NCBI GenBank assembly: GCA_026770575.1
Contig: MU657770.1
Location: forward strand, 1 to 27,923
DNA: 27,923 nt
Origin: Pelagophyceae sp. CCMP2097
Taxonomy: Eukaryota; Sar; Pelagophyceae
Direction: 5' to 3'
Notes under the pieces: generated by a model
The model's input: only the letters and a program-made list of their open reading frames with translations
The model's database searches: none
Told to the model about the DNA's origin: nothing
Program-made: the position numbers and the translations under genes
Shown: piece after piece, positions 9,901-21,900 of the stretch
Layout: every line of letters starts with the position of its first letter
Numbering within the stretch: position 1 is the first letter of the stretch

Positions 9901-12900
9901 GTGAGCAGCAGAGGCGAGATGCTGCACGCCAGAGGGAGGCGCTCAATGCTGCACGCCAGAGGGCAGACGCTCGTGGGCGCATGTCGCAGCAAACGATGGA
10001 TGCCGGAGCGATGGACCGCCGTCGCGCTACAATTCCAGAGTACCGTGCGCGAATTGTGCCGGCCCCTAGGTTCCGGGATGTCGTGTTCATGTTCAAGGCG
10101 CTGCAGGCGCCGACGTCCGACGACCTGCCCGGCGTGCGCGCGTGGCGGCCGGAGGACGCGCAGCTGGTCTGGAAGTCGCTTAACAAGCATTCTGTCAAGC
10201 CAAAGGAGGAGCGCGACGCCAACTACAAGGTACCGCCGCGGTCTCTGCAAGTCAAGGCGTTTGGCGGCCACCAGCTCGGCGCGTGGCTCTCGGCGGCTCC
10301 GGCGGACGCGGCGGTGACCATGGCGGAGGAGGAGTCGATGCGCACGTCCAAGTGGCGCCACTTCCTGGACATAGCGCGTTCGGCGTCCGCCGACGTACGG
10401 TCGAAAAAAACGAACCGTCGCAGCGAAGATACGAGAGCGGTAGCTGAGGCTTCGAACGGGCGAGCCTTGGGATCGCGTCCGTTTACGCTCCTGTAGCGCC
10501 GTCGAGGGGCCGCGCGCCCGCGGGTCGGACAGGGGAGGTTCACGACGTCGTGGTTTCGACGGCGTTCCCCGGGCGGAGCGCGCCGTCATCGCCGCCCGCT
10601 CTAGGTTGGCCTCGGCAAGCTGCCGCGCGCGCCGCCTTCAAAGGCGGACCCGAGCGTGCTCGTGGGCCAGAAGGTGACGACGGAAGAAGACATCCTCCAC
10701 ATCCGCCACCTCCCGGACTTTGGCGGCCAGCTCAACGCGCGCGACGTCGAGCTCATGCTTACGTACCTCACCGCGCCGTACCTGCGGGTGCCGCTGATGC
10801 TCCGTTTTTTCTGCGAGCACGCGCGCCTCCGCGCGCTGGCGTCGCACGAGTTGCGCGACGTCGTTGACGCCTGCCTCTTCGAGCCGTCGCTCTGGCGCGC
10901 TCCCGATGCCCCACCCGGCAGCGAGATGATCCCGAGCGCGGACCGCCGCGAGCTCGCGACGCCCGTGGGGCTCCTGTTCAACGAGCTGCGCTGCTCGCCC
11001 GCGGGCGTCACGTCGGCCCTCGACGACATGCTCGACGCGGCGCTGGAGCTGGACACGGGCCGCTACGCGCAGAACACGGCGGCGACGCTGCTGTACGTGA
11101 TCCGCACGATTGTGCGCGTCGAGGGCTTTGCGCTCTTCCTGCTGCGGAATCACAACTTCAAAGAGCACCGGTCCGTCAACGAGATGGAGTGGCTCGGCGA
11201 CACGCGCGGCCTCGAATGCTCCGAGGGCGTGCTGCAGCAGCTCGACGTGTCGGTGACGCGCTGGCGGTGCCGACGCCGCGTCCGGCGATGTAAAGTCGGC
11301 GGTGTGCAGTTGTGAGAGCAGAGGCGTCGGGGCAAGACGCTTGATTGGCCGCGATACTCGAAAAAATGGGTCCTTTCGACAAAGCGCCTTTGGACCACCG
11401 TCATCAACTCTAGGTCGCGCCTCGACGCGGTGGCGTTCCCGATGCTGGCGCACTGGGTGCGGCATGCGACCAAGACGCAGCACCTGGGCCAGGCGTGCAT
11501 CATTTATGCGCACCTGGCGTACCTGTACCGGAACCGGACGTCGCTGGACCGCCGCGCGACTGCGACGCTGCTGACGGCGCAGATCTTTTTGAACGTGCAC
11601 TACCACTTTGACTCCGAGCCCGAGCCGCCGCCCGCGATTGGCGGCGACGGCAAGCCGGTCGGCAAGAAGAAGCGGGCGCTGTCGCGGCGCAAGTTTGTCG
11701 AGCGGTCCAACGACGCCCTCGGCTTTGCGCAGACGGAAGTGTGCGACCTGTTCGCGCGGCACCGCCGCGGCGTCATTTCGTGGCTCGACGCCGCCGGCGC
11801 CGACGACCGCGCGGCGGTCCTCGAGGCCGTCGTGCGCACAATTACGTTCACGCGCCAAGCCACGGAGGACGACGACGCCGCCCACGACGCCGACGCGCCG
11901 CAAGCAGCCGCGGGCGGCTTCCTCTCGAGCTTGTTCGGCGCCGCCGCGCCGCACGCCGATGCGGGCCCCGCCAAGCGCAACTCGGGCAAGGTTTCGCGAC
12001 GGTCGACAGTCTCCGTGGGCCGCCTGGCAGCGCGCGGCTGGAACGCCATGGAGCGGCCCGGGTGCGGCGGCCGCTACATCCCCGACACAGAGGCGTCGGC
12101 CGTGGCGCAAACGAACGTCGTCCTGGCCAAGGAAACGTTCGAGCAATACCTGCGCCGCGTCACGACGACGGCCGTGCAAGCCCGAGTCGGCTGCTTTTGG
12201 CGGGGAAACCCGGACCGCGCGCGGGAAGTCGCCAGAGATACACCTTCGGGAGATGGGCCCTCGTGGGGCCACCGCGTGCCGGAGTGCGACGCGCCGTATC
12301 TAGGTGGACACGGAGGTGGACGCGCAGCTGGGCGAGTTTACGTTGAAGAAGCACACGGTACAAAAGCTGGACCGCAAGATCGAGCGCATCGCTGACTTTG
12401 TAGATGTCTTCGGCGCCGCTCACGCCGAGCGCCGGCACCAGTGCGCCGAAGTGCGCCACACGACGCTGCGGTGGAGCCCCGCGTCGCGGGTTTTGGCCGG
12501 TGGTTGGCAAACACTCACGGGAACGGTCCGTGGTGTTTCAGAGTGGCGAGCGGCATCACAGAGGCTCGATGGACGCCCGGGGCAAGGCCTCGACATACGC
12601 GGCATAGCGGTTGTGCACCACGGTCATTATCCCCGCTAGGTCGTGGGTGCGCCTCGTCGGCCGCCGGCACGACGTGCAGCACTGGGAGGCGGACGCGCGC
12701 GACGCCGCGCTCAAGGCGTGCGTCGCCGCGTACTCGCCGCACGACGGCGGCGTGTTTCGCTGGGTCGTCGAGGCATTTGAGCCGACGCGGCTGGCGTTCT
12801 TCGGCGACGACGCCTGCCGCTTTGCGTACTTGGACAAGCCCAACGACGTCTTTGCCGTCCTCTGCGTCGAGCACTTTACGGAAGTCGCCGTCGAGGACGC

Positions 12901-15900
12901 AGAAGTAGGCGGGGGATTCGACGGCGATGGGCAGGAGCTGGAGGACGCGTACCTCGAAAGCGACGACGAGGACGTCGACGTCCCGGACGACGACGACGAA
13001 GTCGAAGACGCAGAGACGCCCCTGGAAGCGAAGAAGGCCGCGCTCGTCGCCAAGGCCCGGGCCAAGGCGGAGCGCGAGGCGGCCAAGGTGGCAAAGGCCG
13101 AAGCGAAGAAGGAGGTGAAGCGCAAGCTCGCGGCGTCCAAGCTGTCGGCCAAGCAGGCGGCGCTCGCCGACGGCGCCGCCGCGTCGGCCATCGACGACGC
13201 CGACGCGGCGCCGGAGAAGAAGAAGGGCTGGTTCGGCGGCGGCGGCGGCGGGGTCTTTGGCCGCTCGGCGGCGCCGGTGAAGAAGGAAATGGTCCGCACG
13301 TTAAAAGAGATTGTCGTCATCCGGCACCCGCCGACGGTCCACGTCTACAACGTCGTCGAGCACGGCCGGCGCTGGTACCGCACCCTCGTCTACGCCTCGG
13401 ACGCGTCGAGGTGCTTCCTCAGCGACGGCGCCGCGGCCCTCAAGGCGTCGTGCGCGACGCTCGCAGAGGCGCACGCGGAGACGTTTGCGGCGCTGGCCGA
13501 GGGCGACCCGGCGCGGCCGGCGCCGCGCGCGCCCTCGCTCGTCATCTCGCGGAATCTGCACGCCGCGCTCGGTGCAGAGGCCGCGTCGGTGAAACGTCGG
13601 GCGCGCGGACTGGGAAAACGCATCGGGAAACCGTCACAGCAAGTTGCCTCGAGCGGCCGCGCAAGGGGGCGCCGGGGAACGCTTGGATCGTGACCAGCAG
13701 TAGAGGCGCCGGGCGAGGCCCGGAATCGTGGCCTCGAGACGCGAGACGCGCGCGATCCCAGAGTAGTTCAACCTTTCATACCGTTGTTCCCTAGGCGACC
13801 AGCACTACTTGCCGAAGCGCCTCTTGTGCGGCCTGCTGCCGCAGTGCCTCGTCGACGCGTACGTGTTTTGGCAGAACGCCGACGACTCTCTGATCGGCTA
13901 CCCCGCGCCCGACGACGACGACGAGAGCAAGGCCATCACAAACGGCAACGTCAACCTCGAAGGCCTCTCCATGCTGCGCGTCAAGATCCTAAAGTTCGGC
14001 AGTGCGGACCACAAGGGCCTGGGGCACGCGGCGGCCGTGGGCCTCGTTGTGCGCGTGCCCCTGCTGCCGGCCGTTGCGGTGGACAAGGCACTGCGTAAGT
14101 CGCAGTTGATCGACACGGCGACGGCCGTGCGCCTCAGCGTGGCCACGGCCGAAGCGGCGCTCGGGATCGGCGCCGTGGACGCTTCCAAGCCGGCGATGAC
14201 GCTTCTCAACTTGCTCTACGCGCCAGAGGGCTCGTCGCTGCACACCGTCGGCCTCATCGCCGCGACGCTCGACGACGTCTCGCACGTCCTCGCCTGGGCC
14301 ACGGGCGACTGCGACGACCCAAGCGCCGCCGCGCACCCGGCGGTGCTGGAGCTGCCCCGCCTCGGGGCCGCGTTTGATGTCGGCGGCGACGGCACCCTGT
14401 GGTCGCGCGCCGCGTCGACAGCTCCGAGCCGGGAAACCTGTGGCGCTGAAGCGCGCGGCGTCGCAGAGGGTGGATGCGCGCCGGGGGGGAAGCGCGGCCA
14501 TGGTCGAACGCGGGAAATAGAGGCTCCGTCAACCTCCGGGGGAGAGGCCCGGCCATCCTGACCGCCTTGAACGGAAAGAGAGTGATTCTAGAGGCTCCGT
14601 GGACGCCGGAGAGGCACCGCGGCCGTGGTACGCAAAATGATCGCGGAATCCGTAAACCCGGCGTCCCGAGAACGCGTTGTAGGTCGCGAGAGCACCCGGG
14701 CCTGCGCGTCTACGCCTCGCAGGGCTTTTCCGACGCGGGCGTCTCCGGCCTGCTCCTGGGCCTGCCGCACGCTTTGGTGTTGGAGGATGCCGCAACTGCC
14801 GATTTGTTCGTCATGGTGCCCGCGACGGCGAAACCGCTGCGCGCGGAAGAGGCCGCGTCGGCGCACAATCTGGCACACGTCGAGGGCGGGGCGTTCTTCG
14901 ACCGACGCGACGCCGTCTGGCTCGGCGGATTCGGCGCCGGCGCGGCGCGGCACTATTTGTACGAAGTGCACGCATCGAGGACGTTCCTCTCGGCATCGAT
15001 GCTGGCCGCTTCCTTGCACCTCTTAGTCGCCTACCTCGCCGTCGGCCGCTTCGCCGACGCCTGCCGCGTTTCGGCGGCGTGCGTCGCCGACACGCCCCTC
15101 AAGCCCGACGAGGCGCAGCTCTGGGCCAGGCTCGGCGCCATGTCCGCGTTCGACGCAAGGCCCGACGCTCTGGCCGCCCGGCTGAGCATCGCGCTGGCGA
15201 CGCAGGCGGCGCACGACGTCACGCCGCCGTGCTGGGACGTCCAGGGCGACGCGCGCGCGTATTTTGCCGCGCGCGGCGGCGTGTCTGCCGCCTGCCGCCT
15301 CTCGCCCGGCGACGAGCTGCGGGCGCTCGAGTCGTTTGCGGACCTCCAGGGCAGCACCGCGCCCGGCGCGTGGCTGGCGCTGAACAGGCGCGACCTGCTC
15401 CGGCTGGCGTCGCGCTCGGACGCGCCGACGGCCGCGGACGACCCGCGGCCGCACTGGGCTGTGGCCATGCGGTACCCGATTTTCCGCTCCGAGGCGGGCG
15501 TCTCCGACGCCGTCGCGCGCGTCATCGGCTTGGACGGCAAGACGTTCATGTCCAACTTCGCGACGCTGTCCTATTCGAGGCCGGAGCACGACGTCGTGGG
15601 CGCGAGCGCGGCGAAGAAACTGTGCACGGCGCTGGACAACGGCCTCGAGCTGCAGGGCGGCAAGGACGCCCTGGGGTTCCTCTTCCTCTACGAGCTCATG
15701 ACGGGCACGCTGCAGTTCTCAATGAAGGCCGGCGACTCGCCGTATCTACTAGCGTCGTACCTGCTCTCGCTGTCGGACTACGACTCAAAAGCCGCCAAGA
15801 CGCCGGGCTCGCTCGCCTCAAAGCTGCGCGCCATCCTGGAGATCGCCGTGGCGGCGCCGCAGCTCGTGGCGGGGCTCCCGAAGTTTGAGGACAACCGCAA

Positions 15901-18900
15901 GTTTAAGATCACGACGATTGTCGCAGGCCAAGACGTGGCCAAAAAGCTCTTGAAGAACGTCCAACTCTACTTTTCCTCCAAGCGCGCGGATCTCGCTAGG
16001 TTGCACCCGCGCAGCCGCGCGGTGCAGCCGCCGGCGACGCTGGCCGTGCGGCGGCTCGACGCTTTGGCTGCCGTCGACCGGACGTGGCACTGCGGGTCCA
16101 AGGGCGTGTCAGATGTGGACAACCACGCGCGCAACGTGCACCGCGCGCTCGACGTCGACCCGCAGCGCCTCGGCCTGGCGGCAGACTCGCCCCTCGGCAT
16201 GGCAGCGGCGCTCTGCGCCGACTTTGCCGACGAGGCGGTTGAGGCGTGCGGCGGGCGGCCGCTGGCGGCGCTGTCCGCGGTCCGCCTCGACAGCATGGTG
16301 CAGTCCGTGCCCTGCGGATCCGCCGCGGTGGGCGTGCTGCCATTCGACGCGGCGCACCATCGCGCGGCCAAGTCGCACGTGGCGAAGCGCATGCTCGAGC
16401 GGCTCTCGCTGGACATCAAGGAGTACGCGGACTATGAAGCCACGAGGACCGAGCCGCGCCTCGTCGGCCTCCTGACGGCGCACGACGTCGACGCTGCGCT
16501 CCAGCCCTCGACGGCGGGCGTCTGGGCGGCGCGCCTCAATGCGCTCGGTACCGAGCTCGTGAAGCTCAGGGACGCGGACCTCGACTACGCGCGCAGGGCC
16601 GCCCTGCAGGCGCAGGCCGCAGCCGACGACGGCGGCGCCGGCGTCGGGGGCTTCGTCTGGTCGCTGGCGCGGCGCGGTGGCGCAGAGGCCTCGGCGTCGT
16701 TTGAGGCCCTCGTCGAGGAACTCGTCTCGTCACGCGGCGACTTTGAAAGGTCGACTTTAAATCCTCTCCTCGGCCCGCGCGGCGTCGCCGTCGTGCGCGA
16801 GCTGACGGCGCGGTGCGTCTTAAGGGCGTCGAGGGCGGCGCAGCTGGCGAGGTGCGTCTTGGCGTGCAAGGCGCTGGTCGCTGCGTTTACGGCGTTTGTG
16901 CGCGACCCGTCGACGGTCAAAGTCGCGCGCGCAGAAGTCGCGCTGCGCGCCGGCGCCTTCGCCGCGCAGCTCTCGGCGAAGCGGGCCTGCTGCGCGGCCG
17001 CCGCGGAGGGGGCGCTGCTGACGTACGAGCCGCGGCTGCTGGTGTTTGAATTTGTGCACAATCTCATGCTCCGCCAGGCGCAGTGCCGCCTCGTCGACTC
17101 GTTCGTCTCCGCCGCAAAGGCGGGCGCGTCGCGCTGCGAGCAGATGATCATGGGCGGCGGCAAGACGACGGTCGTGTCGCCGCTGCTGGCGCTGCTGCTG
17201 GGGGACGGCACGAACCTGGTGCTGCAGGTGGTGCCGCACGCGCTGCTCGAATTCTCGCGCGCGACGATGCGGCAGCGCTTCGCCGCTGTGGTGCGTAAGC
17301 CCGTGTACACGTTCCGCTTCGAGCGCTTCGCGGCGCTGGAGCCCCACATAGCGAATAAGCTGCAGCTGGCGGCCAAGCAGCGCGCCGTGGCGCGTATCTG
17401 CGTCCGACGCGTGGCAGACCGTGGTTGCGCTTCTCTGTCTGATGAAGCGCTGTTCCAAGAGCCTTGAGAGGCATCGTCGAACCGACCGGGACCCTCGTGG
17501 CAAGCCTCGACCGAAGATTGTGTTGTGCATCCCATCGTTTCGATACGCTCGTTCCCAGGTCTGCTCCACGCCGACCGCGATCAAATCCTTCGTCTTGAAG
17601 CTCATCGAGGTCGTCGACGAGCTAGACCACTCGTTCCACGCCGGCGTGGTGCCGCTGGGCGCGCAGGACGACTCGCTCGTGGACCGCATCCTGCGGACGT
17701 TCCGGCACACGTCCAAGGAAGCTCTAGAGGCCCGGTTCCTCAACCTGCGCAGCCAGGCCGACGTCGGCGTGCAGGCGCTGGCGACGCTGCGGTCGTCGGC
17801 GGCGCTGCTGGACGAGGTGGACTTGATCCTGCATCCGTTGAAGTCCGAACTCAACTGGCCGCAAACTGTCTGCGTCCGCCCCGCAAAGAGGCGAACCCGG
17901 TGGCAGCCACAGGGCGGCGTGCTCGCAGAAGAGTGGGCAGTATCATAGAGATTGAACAAGGGATGACATCCTCCCCCGGTGCTTAGTCCCTTTCCATCCG
18001 TCGTAGTTGCCATTTTTAGGCTCGGCGACAAGGTCCCGCTCGACTTTACGCGGTCTCGCTCCGGCGCCGCGGGCCGGCGGTGGCTCGTGCCGTACCATCT
18101 GCTGGACGCCGTGTTCTACGTGACGTCGTCGCGGTCGGTGGTGTCCGTCGACGACTTTAGCGAGTCGCGCGAGGCGCGGCGCATCCTGGACGCCGTCGCG
18201 GACGCGTTCCAGGCCGGCGTCGCAGCCAAGCTCGTGCAGACGGCGCCGCATCTCATCGTGCTGGACAAGGCGTTTTACGCGCAGCGGCTGCGCGAACCGC
18301 TGGCGCGCTGGGCCCTCATGTACGTGCGCAACGCGGGTCTGCGGGGCGTCGACGATGCGACGGTCCTCGAGTACCTCCTCAAGGGCGAAAAGGCCGGCGA
18401 GGCGGTGCGTCGCCTCGTCGCCGACGCCGTCGACGACGAGGGAGTCAAGCTGCTGAACCTCTGCCATGACTGGCTCGTGTCGCTCCTGCCGTTTGTCCTG
18501 TCGAAGATTGACCGTGCGACCGCCGCGCCTTCTTGCAATCCCGATCTTCGAGGCGTCGGGGGCGGTATCCCAGTCGGGGGCGGCATCGTATAAGCTCGAG
18601 GGACGCCGGGAGCACGACGCGGTGGCCCGTCGTACGGGGAGGGGCTTTGCTTTTTTACGATCCTGTCCGTACGGCCCCGTCATTCGGCGCAATGCAGGCG
18701 TATCCTTTGGCCTCTTGTCGCCTGAGGACGTGCGCCGCGCCGCCGAGGCGGACCCGCACATGCCCAAGACGCGGCGGTGGTGCGCGGTGCCGTTTGTGGG
18801 CAAGGACGTGCCGTCGCGCGCGTCCGAGTTTTCGCAGCCTGACGTCCGCGGCCGCGTCGTCGAAAAAATGGACGAAAATGCAAACATCGCGGCATAGAGC

Positions 18901-21900
18901 GGCCTCGACGCACCGAGGCGCGGGGGAAGCGCTCTGGTCGGGACGCTTTGGCGAGCGAGGACGCTTTTCCCGAAATGGCCGCCGTTCCGAAGCCGCCGGC
19001 GTAGGTCGTCATCGGGCTGACGATTTTGGCGTATCGCTACGAGGGCTTGCGGCACTCGGACTTTGTCTTGGCGCTGAGGCACCTGCGCGATTCGTTGCTG
19101 TCGGAGACGGGCTCGTACGCCGCGCGGCCGTCGTCGCGGCGCTGGAACAAGTGGGTGCACCTCGCCGGCGGCCGCGTGCGCGGGTCGTCGAACCTGGCGG
19201 ACCGCGTCGCCGCCGTGACGCTACTGGACGCAGAGGGGCGCGACGACTTGCTCTTTGAGCTGCTCTTCGAGAACGAAGAGGCGCTCCAGGACGGCGCCTA
19301 CGACGAGATCTGGCCGCTGCACGTCGTCGACACGCACGACGTGGAGCAGGTCGGCGTGCTCTACCGCCTCCTCGGCCGCGTGCCGCAGGTGTTGCTGCAC
19401 TATTTGCACACGCACGTCTTCCCGGAGACGTGCGAGCACCAGGGCCTCAAGCTTTCCGCGTGCGGCCAGGAGCTCGGCGGCGACCTCATCTTCGGCAGGC
19501 GCCTGGGCTTCAGCGGCACGCCGTCGGAGCTGCTGCCGCTGGAGCTGGGCGCGTGCCAATACGAACGCATGTCCGACGGGAAGATGCTCGCCGTCCTCAC
19601 CGACCCCAAAGTCTGCGCCGCCGAGCTCCTCGCGGACGATTGGGGGCCAACGACGGTCCTGAAGAGGTGCTCCTTGGGCGACGTGCACGCGCTCATCGAC
19701 ACTGGCGCGCTGGTGACGGGTTTCTCCAACGCGGACGTCGCCGAAGCCCTCATGTTCTCAGAATACGCGTCGCTCCCCCTGGACAAGTTCGACGGCGTCG
19801 TCTACCTCGACGATCAGGACCGCAAGGTCATCCTGACGCGCGGCCCGCGCAAGGTCGAGGCGCTGGAGCAGTCGGGCGTGCCGCGCGAAAGGCGGTTTTC
19901 GTTCTACGATCAGGTCCACACCACGGGCATGGACATCCCGCAGGGGTACGGAGCGGTGCCTCTTCGGGGAAGCGAATACGGCTCTGAAGAGGGGCGCAAG
20001 AGTTTGGACGACTGCTTTGAAGAGCTCGCAGAGACGTCGGGCGCCCAACGACGCTCCGATGCCAGCGCGCAATACGGTGCCTCGCAGCTATAACTGCCAC
20101 GTGCTCCCGGGGCTCCTCTCGGTTGATGCGAGGACGCTTTATATTTCGAACGATGGGACTTTTCCGTAGGCTGGACGCCAAAGCGGTGCTGACGCTGTCC
20201 AAGGACATGACGTTCCGTGACTACGCGCAGGGCGCCTACCGCATGCGCGGCATCGGCGCGGGCCAGACGCTGGCCGTGCTCACGACGCCAGAGTGCTTGA
20301 AGCTGCTCGTGCAGGCGAGGGCCCGCGTCGTCGATGCGAGTCGGGGAAAAAAGCAAAAACTGAAAGGATGCCCGAGTCGCGAGCGACAGCCGAGGCGAGA
20401 TAGATGCCAGAAGGGCCGCAGTTGGCGCCGTTTTGCGCGGCGAAAGCGGCGCTCGCAGAGTCCGCCGCCGTCCCCAAACGCGCGCCCTGCTAGGCGAACA
20501 CGCCCTCGGCGCCGGTGGCCACGCGTGCGGCGCGACAGGCGGCGCTAGAGCACGCCATTTTGGCGGCGCTGATTTCGTCGCCAGAGTTGATCCTGAAGAG
20601 CATTAGTTGCTGGTTGGTCGTGAACTCGATGCGTTCGGAAAAGCTGCAGTTCAACCTGCTGTCCGCACCGGCGCCCCGCGCCGGACGGGCCCCTCTCGAG
20701 AGATGCAACGCACTCGCCGAGCAGACAGTTTGGGATCTTGGCGCAGTCCGGAGCCGGCCGCGCTGAGCTCCGGCGTGGAGTCCCGTGGGCGCCCGGCGGA
20801 TCCCGCGCCGGGTGCGTCTGACGGTCGACGCAGGTCCGAGCAGACGCTGTCAAACGTCTGGCGGAAGTCCGCGCGCCTGCGTCGAAAAGTGAGAAAACCC
20901 GGACTGTTGCCGACGTGCGATCCCAGAGCCGAGTGCGGCATCAGAGGGCCAATCCTCGTCATCGTGGCCTCGCGCGTGACCCCGCGCGATCCCAGAGCGC
21001 GGGCCGGCACGTGCTGGCTGGAGATGGCCGTCGAGCGCGGGCCGGGCACCGTACCGAAACCGCCACCGAACCTGCCGCCCACAGGCGCGCGTACCGCTCG
21101 CTCATCCTCGACGCGGCGGCGTTGAAGCGCGTCGGCACGGCGGACGCCTCGCGGCGCGAGCGCGATTGGCTAGACGTGTTCCGGCAGCGGCTCGACTACT
21201 CTGTGGAGAACACGGTGCCAAAGTCGCTCCCCTTTTCCGAAAAGCTGCAGCAAATGGCGACGGCGCACTCTGCACTCCTCGCCGACGCGGCGGAGCACGA
21301 CACGGTCAAGTACGTGCTCGACTTTTTCGACGACCGCGGCGGCGCCGCGGCCGCGGCCGCCGACGCGTCCGTCTCGGCCGACGACGACGCCGACGCGGCA
21401 ACACCGTCCGACGTCGCGCGGGAGCGCGACTTCCACGCGGAGCAGGTGCAGGAGCAGGAGCAGGAACAGGAGCAAGAGCAGGAGCAAGAGCAAGAGCAGG
21501 AGCAGGAGCAGGAGCAAGAGGACGTGCTGGCCGAGTACATGCCCAAGCGGTACACGCGGGACAACGACAATCCGCACCACTGGCACTGGCGCGACCTCGG
21601 CAAGGGCCTGCCGGGCGTGATGCACCCTTTGGCCGAGTTTGGCATGCACGTCAAGCACCTGCATCCGGTGAAACACCTCCCGTTCGTGGACTACGCGCTC
21701 TTCTCCAGGAATTACTACAACCCGGGGTGGTCCATCGCGACGCACCGCCGCGTCAAGAACGTCGTCGCCTTTGTCGAGTGGTGCCCCGACGGCGCGGGGC
21801 AGCCGCTCGAGGGCGCGGGGCCCTGGACCGAGACGCAAAAGGCCAACGTCCAACGGGCCTACGACATGCTCCTCGCGCCGGGCGCCGGCGTGCGCGGCCT

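Noticed and set aside
10638..12272. 544-codon open frame on the - strand
   Set aside because: Arg-rich low-information sequence opposite family-supported exons 8-9; it reads through the splice junctions without regard to them.
14474..14682. Upstream extension of the long open frame that contains exon 13
   Set aside because: This part is intron 12. It holds the repeated TAGAGGC units, and the family sequence starts only after TTGTAG at 14682.
21440..21520. CRISPR-like or regulatory short tandem array
   Set aside because: It is an in-frame hexamer repeat coding Glu-Gln inside an exon, with no spacers.
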